Shown piece after piece: positions 7,045 to 12,886 of a stretch of 13,160 bases of DNA (position 1 is its first letter; the number at the start of each line of letters is the position of its first letter). The notes beneath the pieces are model-generated. The model was not told the origin of the DNA. It saw only the letters and a program-made list of their open reading frames with translations, and made no database searches. A program made the position numbers and the translations under genes. The DNA comes from Candidatus Hermodarchaeota archaeon. GTDB lineage: Archaea; Asgardarchaeota; Hermodarchaeia; Hermodarchaeales; Hermodarchaeaceae. Location: the NCBI GenBank assembly GCA_016840595.1, contig JAEOSA010000037.1:1-13160 (forward strand), given 5' to 3'.

Positions 7045-7574
7045 CCAGCTTAGAGAACATCAAACGCCGTGCTGCGAATAATGCGAAGAAGCATGGCTAT
7101 TTCCTTAACCCAGATCCAGATTTTCTCCAGAATCTGATTGTGGGATTGAAAGAAAACGAAGACCGGTATGGCTTTGCTTCGTGTCCCTGTCGACTCGCTT
7201 CGGGAAATTTCGAATGGGACCGAGACATCATTTGCCCTTGTGATTATCGGGATCCGGACGTGGAAGAGTTCGGACAATGTTTCTGTGCGCTCTACGTTTC
7301 CAAGGATGTTGTTGAAGGAAAACGTCCTATGCAACCGATTCCGGAACGTCGTCCCCAAGAAAAAATCGATCGAGCTATGGGTAAAGCACCCGAAAAAACA
7401 GTGAAGTCAGAAGCAGTTAGTGAGACATCAGATACAAATCGCAAGCTCTTCTATTGCAAAGTATGTGGTTATGTCACGTTCCGTGAAGAACCACCTCATA
7501 AGTGTCCAATTTGTCAAGCTAACCAAGATATGTTTGGTGAAATTGTACTAGGCACTGGTATCCAAGTGCGATAG
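7041..7574 (+). CDS. Ferredoxin:thioredoxin reductase-like catalytic subunit fused to rubredoxin
   Basis: Residues 1 to about 105 carry the FTR catalytic-subunit pattern: C48-P-C50, C65-P-C67 and C80-F-C82, the cysteines that in FTR hold a 4Fe-4S cluster and an adjacent redox-active disulfide. The last motif is CFC where chloroplast FTR has CHC, and the spacings (14 and 12 residues) differ from the plant-type 16 and 8. After a charged linker (about 106-134) comes a rubredoxin-like iron site: C139-K-V-C142 and C155-P-I-C158. The fusion would route electrons from a ferredoxin or other donor through rubredoxin and the cluster to a protein disulfide, most likely the glutaredoxin encoded immediately upstream with a four-base overlap. 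A rubredoxin-fused FTR-like disulfide reductase is known from methanogens (from memory). No variable FTR subunit gene is present here. Confidence 0.92.
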   Translation: MTSLENIKRRAANNAKKHGYFLNPDPDFLQNLIVGLKENEDRYGFASCPCRLASGNFEWDRDIICPCDYRDPDVEEFGQCFCALYVSKDVVEGKRPMQPIPERRPQEKIDRAMGKAPEKTVKSEAVSETSDTNRKLFYCKVCGYVTFREEPPHKCPICQANQDMFGEIVLGTGIQVR

Positions 7575-7618
7575 GATTGGCTGACTAAGCACAATTGAAT
7601 GAAATTCGAGTTCCAAGG

Positions 7619-8578
7619 CTAAGATGTTGTAACTCCTCTTCGTATTTCGAGATGGTTGAAAAGGTAGGGGATGACAAAAGCGCCAACGAAGCCTACAATC
7701 GTGTACCGCATAAATCGAGCAGAATAACTAAGGAGCGGATATACTGGGAGTAGGGAAAAGGCCATGCTCAGGCCATAATAGATGGTGAGGCCAAGTAGAA
7801 CTCCGAGGATAGCACGAAATATCCTTGTGTTTTTTGATACCTCCGTGCTGAAGTTAACGTAACGTGTTTCTAAGATGAGCCCAAGGCTGAAACCGAAGAC
7901 GACACCCATGGATATGGCAACGTTTTCCGTTGGAAAATAGTCGAGGCCAACAGCGTAGGCAACGAAATAGCAGAAGAAGAAAATGAGTGCCAAGAGGGGC
8001 AAAAACCAGTCTTTGATACTCTGAGGAAATTTCGTCCAACGATATACGAATGAGGGGACAAGAAAATATGCCCATACCAAGAGGATGATGCCGATAATTA
8101 CACCACCGATGACATCACCGAAGTAGTGCATACCAATGCCCATCCGAGCTAGTGCCGTGATAATAATGAATACAATTCCAATAATTGCAACTGACCATCG
8201 TCGTAAACGAAGAATAGCCCATCCCCAAAATGATGTAGCAGTTTGAGCTGCACCGCTAGGGAACCCATAGGACTGGTCTGCAACATATTCGGGATTATGG
8301 CGTAGTCCCGCTGATGGACGAGGCATACCAAAAGCGTACTTGAGAAGGATGTTAATGAAATGCGAAAACATCACCAACATAATGGCGATTTTCCCTTCTC
8401 GCTTGTTCACACACCAAAAGGCGACACTTAATAAGATAACATAGATGAGCGGGTCACTGAAGAGGTTCAGGAGTTCCCAAGCCGCATAAGGAAGCACTGA
8501 TTGTAGAAACACAATGACGCTTGGATCGAAGAATATCAATTCAAACAACCTCACCAATGTTTTCTGTTGAATGAACAC
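7619..8578 (-). CDS. PAP2-family membrane phosphatase-like protein with altered motif 2
   Basis: The 319-residue protein has about eight membrane spans; the PAP2 core lies in the first half. Motif 1 is intact as K80-x6-R87-P88. Motif 2, normally PSGH, reads P107-S-G-A110, so the histidine that acts as general acid is replaced by alanine (GCA codon). Motif 3 is A144-R145-x5-H151-x3-D155, with the nucleophile histidine and its aspartate kept and the usual serine changed. PAP2 enzymes remove phosphate from lipid phosphates or polyprenyl diphosphates at the membrane; with this substitution activity may be reduced or the protein may use another mechanism. The C-terminal half adds several further spans of no recognised family. 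GTG 8578 is about 22 bases from a weak TATA-like CTTTTAG at 8598-8604, suggesting a leaderless message. Confidence 0.85.
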   Translation of the reverse strand: MFIQQKTLVRLFELIFFDPSVIVFLQSVLPYAAWELLNLFSDPLIYVILLSVAFWCVNKREGKIAIMLVMFSHFINILLKYAFGMPRPSAGLRHNPEYVADQSYGFPSGAAQTATSFWGWAILRLRRWSVAIIGIVFIIITALARMGIGMHYFGDVIGGVIIGIILLVWAYFLVPSFVYRWTKFPQSIKDWFLPLLALIFFFCYFVAYAVGLDYFPTENVAISMGVVFGFSLGLILETRYVNFSTEVSKNTRIFRAILGVLLGLTIYYGLSMAFSLLPVYPLLSYSARFMRYTIVGFVGAFVIPYLFNHLEIRRGVTTS

Positions 8579-8624
8579 AGTGTTGGTTTCATAACCCTAA
8601 AAGCTAGTAGGGCAACAAGGATTC

Positions 8625-8637
8625 AAAAAAAGAAAAA
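8625..8637 (-). terminator. T-rich terminator downstream of rubrerythrin
   Basis: On the minus strand a run of five T, C, then seven T lies about 65 bases after the rubrerythrin stop codon. Oligo-T tracts without a needed hairpin are the usual archaeal termination signal. It also lies upstream of the PAP2-like gene, separating the two. Confidence 0.5.
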
Positions 8638-8700
8638 TGCTAGCTATCCCTACAAGCAAGGTTAGCTAATTCACCGTTAAGATTTGTTGGCTTTCCTTCT

Positions 8701-9246
8701 TCAGAAGGTTTTGAATTTATTACCCGGCGTGTTGCAGACAGGACATTTATCGGGAGCGTCGCCTTCAACAGTGTGGCCACAAATTGGACAAACTTGGAGG
8801 GATTCGAAGTCCGCGTCCTTCCCTTGGTCAACGGCTCGTTTTGCCCTTCGATACAAATCGAGATGGTTTTTTTCAGCTTCTAAAGCCCATCTGAAGCTAG
8901 TGTCAGCACCTTTCTCACCTTGAGCTTGGGCTACAGTGCGATAGGCGGGATACATTTCAGCGATTTCAAAGCTTTCACCATCAATGCCTGCTTGAAGGGC
9001 TTCTGAGGTGTTCTCAGTGCCAAAAATTGCACCACCAACGGTTTGAAAGTCACCTTTAGTTTTAATGTGTTTGAAATGTGTCGAAGCGTGGACCTGTTCA
9101 GCATAAGCAGCGGCATGGAATAATCGGCTGACGTTTGGAAAGCCTTCTTTCTCTGCCATCTCTTTATAGATGAGATACCGCATATGCGCTTGACTTTCAC
9201 CAGCATAGGCGCTACGGAGATTGGCTTCTGTCATATCTTTAACCAT
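8701..9246 (-). CDS. Rubrerythrin
   Basis: The 181-residue protein has the rubrerythrin layout: a ferritin-like four-helix domain with diiron ligands E17, E50-x2-H53, E91 and E94, and E125-x2-H128, followed by a C-terminal rubredoxin-like site C153-P-I-C156 and C168-P-V-C171. Rubrerythrins reduce hydrogen peroxide in the cytoplasm of anaerobes, taking electrons through their rubredoxin site. Length and domain order are typical of the short classical form. ATG 9246 is chosen because GGAGG lies ten bases upstream and a TATA-like box at 9291-9301 places transcription start near 9270; this rules out GTG 9276, ten codons upstream. It stands alone downstream of tRNA-Trp and may get electrons from the redox proteins encoded 1.2 kb away. 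Confidence 0.96.
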   Translation of the reverse strand: MVKDMTEANLRSAYAGESQAHMRYLIYKEMAEKEGFPNVSRLFHAAAYAEQVHASTHFKHIKTKGDFQTVGGAIFGTENTSEALQAGIDGESFEIAEMYPAYRTVAQAQGEKGADTSFRWALEAEKNHLDLYRRAKRAVDQGKDADFESLQVCPICGHTVEGDAPDKCPVCNTPGNKFKTF

Positions 9247-9290
9247 TAATGATTGGCCTCCAAAGAGAGATAGCACTGAGTTATGATGGT

Positions 9291-9301
9291 GATTTTAATT
9301 A
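9291..9301 (-). promoter_or_regulatory. TATA-like box of rubrerythrin
   Basis: Minus strand TAATTAAAATC, about 45 to 55 bases before ATG 9246; predicted leader of about 25 bases containing GGAGG. Confidence 0.45.
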
Positions 9302-9330
9302 CCTATTGGTTTTACCACTTAACGGAATTG

Positions 9331-9335
9331 AAAAA
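9331..9335 (-). terminator. Oligo-T terminator of tRNA-Trp
   Basis: Five T on the minus strand begin five bases after the encoded CCA end of the tRNA, a usual archaeal tRNA terminator position. Confidence 0.45.
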
Positions 9336-9340
9336 TGAGG

Positions 9341-9485
9341 TGGTGGGGTCACTGGGATTTGAACCCAGAATCTACAGGTTTCACCAGGTCGCTCCAGAAC
9401 ATCGTCATCCCGGATGTCCGGTCAGTTCGTCTGTCTGGTAGTTTCTTCTGGAGCCTGTTGCCATACCTAGTTAGGCCATGACCCC
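9341..9485 (-). tRNA. tRNA-Trp (anticodon CCA) with a 68-base intron, CCA end encoded
   Basis: Read on the minus strand the acceptor stem GGGGTCA (9485-9479) pairs with TGACCCC (9351-9345), followed by discriminator A and an encoded CCA (9343-9341). The D stem is GCC/GGC, the anticodon stem ACAGG (9458-9454) pairs with CCTGT (9378-9374), and the T arm is CTGGG-TTCAAAT-CCCAG. The loop CTCCAG ends exon 1 at position 37 (9448) and exon 2 resumes with A38 (9379), leaving an intron at 9380-9447. Joining the exons gives a 77-base mature tRNA with a normal seven-base anticodon loop CTCCAGA and anticodon CCA at 9451-9449. Introns at 37/38 of tRNA-Trp are widespread in archaea and are cut at a bulge-helix-bulge by the splicing endonuclease. 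Confidence 0.95.
9380..9447 (-). other. tRNA-Trp intron with box C/D-like elements
   Basis: This 68-base intron contains CTGA (a D'-type box) at intron positions 23-26, a CCGG-ACAT-CCGG hairpin, GGGATGA at 37-43 (six of seven matches to the C/C' consensus RTGATGA), and TTCTGGAGC, which is the exact complement of the anticodon-loop region GCTCCAGAA. In Haloferax and other archaea the tRNA-Trp intron is a box C/D guide RNA that directs 2'-O-methylation of its own tRNA (positions 34 and 39). Here base 39 is C and the terminal D box is poor, so the guide role is plausible but not proven. Confidence 0.6.
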
Positions 9486-9515
9486 GTGACAGACTGGCGT
9501 AAAGTCTCCGATGTA

Positions 9516-9526
9516 GAATTTAAAGC
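9516..9526 (-). promoter_or_regulatory. TATA-like box of tRNA-Trp
   Basis: Minus strand GCTTTAAATTC, centred about 36 bases before the tRNA 5' end, predicting a leader of about ten bases. Confidence 0.5.
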
Positions 9527-9620
9527 TTCTTTCCCAACACTGAAAACAACAGATGAAATCCAATGAAATACAATACAGATGTTGAATAGTGACTCCTGTT
9601 GACATCTCATTTTTTGGATT

Positions 9621-10754
9621 CTAGATTGTTAAGTCACGACCACACTGACCACAGAAACGGTCGCGTCCAGAAACCGCTTGTTTACACACAGGACATTCAT
9701 TGTATTGATGGAGCATACCCGTTCTTCGTACAGAAACGCCAGGTTGAGTAGGTTCGAATGGCCCGAATTGACGAGCCATGAGATCATGATAGAGCATGGT
9801 AGATGTGGTAGGTGCAAGTGGAGAAGTAACACCGGAGACAACAGCACTAACAGGAATAAAGATGATAATATAGATAATTGTCAGAGTTGGAGTAAAGAAA
9901 CTTATTGTAATCATTGATGTGACAATTACTGTAGGTAGTCCCATTAACATGGAAACAATTCCAATAATGATATTAACACCGAAGGTGCGCCACCAGTTTC
10001 CACGGACGAGGTTCCAGCTGTGACCAATGCTTCCAGCAGCACTTTCACCATCAATGATTATGCTGGGGAATGCGACAGCTAAACGTGTTGTAATGTATAC
10101 GATAAGTATCAATAGTATGACTAAACCGATAACAAGTCCAAATAATCCCCCAAATATTCCAAAGACAAGTATGGAGCCCACCGCAATAAGAGTCATGAGC
10201 ATGCCTCCGCCAATGGCAAGGGCGAGGGTGATAAGAATTATCAGAATTTGGGCTCCTATTAAGGACCAAAAACGGTTCCGAGAGTCTCTAAAGCTTTCAC
10301 CCAGCGTGGGTATCTGTTCGGCATGATGATCAGCGGTATGTCGTATGACCATTCCTGTGAGTGCTGTTCCGATGCCAATATTTATGATGAGAATAGCTCC
10401 GAGAATTACGACCAGAGCAATGGATACGATATCGAAGAAGTAGCTAGTAATGAACCAGAAAGGGATTACCGCTCCTAATTCGGCTGCAACCTGAGCAACT
10501 AGGTAACTACCACCGGAAAGAAAAAAGGCTCCATAAGCGATTGCTATCATTGCTATCTGAATGACAAAGAAGAGCACCCAGAAGGATTTGAGGTTCTTCA
10601 GCCAATAACGGAGTGAACTTCCAAGCACTTCACCAAAATCTAATGGCACATATTTGGGTTCAGTTACATTAAATTCTTCATTCAATGTTTTTCCCTCGGA
10701 GAGAAAGACTCCCTCGGGTTTCAATTGGAGATTGATTCTAAAAAAGCCTTGCAT
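9621..10754 (-). CDS. Polytopic membrane protein with C-terminal zinc ribbon
   Basis: The product is 377 residues from ATG 10754. After a polar N-terminus and the segment PLDFGEVLGSSLRYWLKNLKSF, it has about six long hydrophobic stretches rich in Ile, Val and Gly, with a conserved-looking amphipathic loop SIGHSWNLVRGNWWRTFGVN between spans, a pattern seen in DUF4013- and DUF7847/GPDPase-membrane-domain-like archaeal proteins. The C-terminus is a short zinc ribbon: C354-x2-C357 and C368-x2-C371. Function is unknown; such ribbons at the tail of archaeal membrane proteins may bind partners. An alternative start is TTG 10685, which has GAGGG seven bases upstream and would give 354 residues; the ATG itself overlaps a TTTAAA sequence. 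A strong TATA-like box lies at 10802-10814. Confidence 0.85.
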   Translation of the reverse strand: MQGFFRINLQLKPEGVFLSEGKTLNEEFNVTEPKYVPLDFGEVLGSSLRYWLKNLKSFWVLFFVIQIAMIAIAYGAFFLSGGSYLVAQVAAELGAVIPFWFITSYFFDIVSIALVVILGAILIINIGIGTALTGMVIRHTADHHAEQIPTLGESFRDSRNRFWSLIGAQILIILITLALAIGGGMLMTLIAVGSILVFGIFGGLFGLVIGLVILLILIVYITTRLAVAFPSIIIDGESAAGSIGHSWNLVRGNWWRTFGVNIIIGIVSMLMGLPTVIVTSMITISFFTPTLTIIYIIIFIPVSAVVSGVTSPLAPTTSTMLYHDLMARQFGPFEPTQPGVSVRRTGMLHQYNECPVCKQAVSGRDRFCGQCGRDLTI

Positions 10755-10801
10755 TTTAAATTCAAAGACTCCAGAATTGTGGTTTGGAAAAGAGTTAGTA
10801 A

Positions 10802-10814
10802 TATAATTTATATA
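10802..10814 (-). promoter_or_regulatory. Strong TATA-like box in the divergent spacer
   Basis: Minus strand TATATAAATTATA. It predicts a transcript start near 10780 for the zinc-ribbon membrane protein. The sequence is close to symmetric and could also serve the plus strand, giving trpS a leader of about 190 bases. Confidence 0.5.
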
Positions 10815-10819
10815 CGAGC

Positions 10820-10839
10820 ACCAGTGATTGAGCGCTGGT
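10820..10839. repeat. Hairpin/dyad: 7-bp stem with 6-base loop
   Basis: ACCAGTG (10820-10826), loop ATTGAG, CGCTGGT (10833-10839); six Watson-Crick pairs and one G-U pair. It sits beside the TATA-like box in the roughly 270-base spacer before trpS, where no gene is visible. It may be an operator or leader hairpin. Confidence 0.35.
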
Positions 10840-11026
10840 AGTTAAGGATGATAGGCGATTGTTTTTGGCCAAATCCATAACCTGTTCTCTTCTCTCCCCC
10901 TAGTGAGCTCTGCTACCACAACACCTTTTGAGGACTTAGCCTGCAGAGTATCGTATTCCCTTCAAAGCCTTGGAAAGAAGAGTCGCCCTGTAGTTGAACT
11001 ATGTCGAAACGGAGTTGAGATGCGCT

Positions 11027-12169
11027 ATGCCCAGCGATGAAGAATTTGTCGTGACCCCATGGGAAGTAAAAGGCGATGTCGATTATGCGAAACTAGTGAA
11101 AGAGTTTGGTACAGAACTCATTGACAGCAAACTGTTAAACCGCATCAAGAAGTATACAGGTGAACTCCATTACTTGTTGGAACGAGGAATCTACTTCAGC
11201 CACCGTGACATGAAATTCGTATTTGATGAATACGACAAAGGAAACCCCTTCTTCTTGTACAATGGACGAGGACCAAGTGGACATACCCATATCGGTCATC
11301 TCACACAGTTCATCTTCACCAAATGGATGCAAGACAAATTCAAGTGCCCCTACTATTTCCAACTCACCGACGACGAAAAATACTTGTTCAATTTTGACCT
11401 TGAACTCGAACAAACCCGGCACTTTGCTAAAGAAAATGCCCTCGACCTAATTGCGACTGGGTTCGATCCGAAATTAACTGATATCATCATCGACTCCTAT
11501 CACGCCCGTACTATCTATCCACTAGCGATTCATGTGGCTAAACGAATCACCTTCTCCACTGCGAAAGCGATATTTGGTTTTACTAATTCGAACAACATTG
11601 GGTCCATCTTTTACACCAGCTTCCAAGCCGTTCCTGCCTTTCTACATTCCGTTCGCGTAGGACACAATGTACCCTGCGTCATTCCGCTTGCCATTGACCA
11701 AGACGCCCACTTCCGAGCAGCTCGGGATGTCCTTCCCAAACTAGGCTACTACAAGCCAGGCATATTGCATTCGCGATTTCTTCAGGGACTCCAAAAGGGT
11801 GGAAAAATGTCAGCATCAGATCCCGATTCTGCCCTTTTCACCGTGGATCCTCCAAAGGTGATTAAGAAGAAACTGCAAAACGCCTTTACGGGCGGTCGGG
11901 GTAATGCGGCGGAACAGCGTAAACTCGGTGGACAACCCGAAATATGTTCTGTCTTCGCAAATTATCAGCTCGTCTTCATTCCCCAACAGAATGAACTCAA
12001 CGAACTGGAACAACGCTGTCGAAGTGGTGAGATGCTTTGTGGCGAATGCAAAAACATTTGCATTGAGTTAGCCACGAAATTCCTAACCAAACATCAAGAC
12101 CGACGAGAAATAGCCCGAGATAAACTCGACGACTTTCTGTTGAAGGAAGACGAATTAACCATTGAATAG
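11027..12169 (+). CDS. trpS: Tryptophanyl-tRNA synthetase, archaeal/eukaryal type
   Basis: The 380-residue class I synthetase joins tryptophan to tRNA-Trp using ATP. The N-terminus EEFVVTPWEVKGDVDY is characteristic of the archaeal/eukaryal branch. The ATP-binding HIGH motif is exact at 88-91 within GRGPSGHTHIGHL, and the KMSKS loop appears as K260-M-S-A-S264, the usual archaeal variant. The helix-rich C-terminal anticodon-binding part contains four cysteines, two in CGECKNIC. I chose ATG 11027 because GGAG lies 12 bases upstream and the conserved N-terminus starts just after; the frame is open back to TTG 10994. Its cognate tRNA gene lies about 1.5 kb away on the other strand. The GNAT gene follows after 53 bases and could be co-transcribed. 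Confidence 0.97.
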   Translation: MPSDEEFVVTPWEVKGDVDYAKLVKEFGTELIDSKLLNRIKKYTGELHYLLERGIYFSHRDMKFVFDEYDKGNPFFLYNGRGPSGHTHIGHLTQFIFTKWMQDKFKCPYYFQLTDDEKYLFNFDLELEQTRHFAKENALDLIATGFDPKLTDIIIDSYHARTIYPLAIHVAKRITFSTAKAIFGFTNSNNIGSIFYTSFQAVPAFLHSVRVGHNVPCVIPLAIDQDAHFRAARDVLPKLGYYKPGILHSRFLQGLQKGGKMSASDPDSALFTVDPPKVIKKKLQNAFTGGRGNAAEQRKLGGQPEICSVFANYQLVFIPQQNELNELEQRCRSGEMLCGECKNICIELATKFLTKHQDRREIARDKLDDFLLKEDELTIE

Positions 12170-12222
12170 GCGTACTCAGCATCAATACAGACAGCTCGAT
12201 CGGAATTACGGAGTGAAGTGAT

Positions 12223-12747
12223 GTGAAAGGGATTCGAGCTTCACAAAGGAGAGGGGCATGGAAACTTAAGAATGGACAAGTAGTAGTGGTAAGACCGATT
12301 CGGCTTGAAGATGAGCCTTTGATGCTTGAATTATTTCGTAGTTTTTCTTCGGATACAGTGCGTTATCGGTTCTTTCATATTATTCGTGATATGCCACATG
12401 AAGAGTTAGTCCAGTATTGTAGTATTGACTACGTTTCTGAGCTAGCTTTCGTAGCAGAGATTGAAGAGAGGGGACAAAAGCAGCTCATTGGAGTTGTTCG
12501 CCTTTGCCTTGATCAGGAGGAGAAATCCGGTGAGTTTGCAGTTGTTATTGCTGATCGATGGCAAAAGCAGGGGCTTGGAAGGAAATTGGTTGAGCATATC
12601 ATAGAAATCAGTAAGGGTAAGAAAATGAATTCCATCTATGGCATTATACTGGCAGATAATTTCCGAATGATTAGCTTAGTCAGGTCTTTGGGATTTCAAA
12701 TAAAATCTCTTGGAGATGCAACGATAAAGGCCACATTATCATTGTGA
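12223..12747 (+). CDS. GNAT-family acetyltransferase, resembling Pat-type protein acetyltransferase domain
   Basis: The 174-residue protein begins with a short basic stretch and then LKNGQVVVVRPIRLEDEPLM and SDTVRYRFFH, which resemble the opening of the GNAT domain attached to ADP-forming acyl-CoA synthetases (Pat and related protein lysine acetyltransferases). Acetyl-CoA binding motif A is Q114-K-Q-G117-L-G119-R after strand EFAVVIADRW, and the C-terminus has the expected ADNFRMISLVRSLGF segment. It should move an acetyl group from acetyl-CoA to a protein lysine or small amine; target unknown. Here the domain is free-standing, without the nucleotide-binding or synthetase part found in Pat. 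GTG 12223 has GGAG nine bases upstream. It lies 53 bases behind trpS on the same strand. Confidence 0.88.
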   Translation: MKGIRASQRRGAWKLKNGQVVVVRPIRLEDEPLMLELFRSFSSDTVRYRFFHIIRDMPHEELVQYCSIDYVSELAFVAEIEERGQKQLIGVVRLCLDQEEKSGEFAVVIADRWQKQGLGRKLVEHIIEISKGKKMNSIYGIILADNFRMISLVRSLGFQIKSLGDATIKATLSL

Positions 12748-12786
12748 CAAAAAATGAGTAATAGATAAGTTGTTTTGTAGGAAACG

Positions 12787-12813
12787 GAACCTACCCTCAC
12801 AAGAGTAGTTCCA
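12787..12813. repeat. Imperfect inverted repeat between convergent genes
   Basis: GGAACCTAC and GTAGTTCC pair with one bulged C around an 10-base loop, in the 139-base spacer between the GNAT gene (plus) and the LLM gene (minus). It may act as an mRNA 3' hairpin or terminator for either; otherwise nothing is seen in this spacer. Confidence 0.3.
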
Positions 12814-12886
12814 GAATTTCTTAGTGATATTTGTCGTAAAAAATTTGTATGAAGACATTAATGTATTTCAATTTGTCTTTCCGAAA

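Noticed and set aside
9247..9276. Ten-residue upstream extension of rubrerythrin from GTG 9276
   Set aside because: The codons overlap the GGAGG ribosome-binding site, and the TATA-like box predicts transcription starting around 9270.
9341..9485. Reading the tRNA as a class II (Leu or Ser) tRNA with a long variable arm
   Set aside because: CCAGA/TCTGG can pair, but that gives an overlong D loop and no sensible anticodon loop. Removing a 68-base intron gives a standard tRNA-Trp with all arms paired.
10994..11026. TTG 10994 as trpS start
   Set aside because: The extension is not part of the known synthetase N-terminus; ATG 11027 precedes the conserved segment and has an upstream GGAG.
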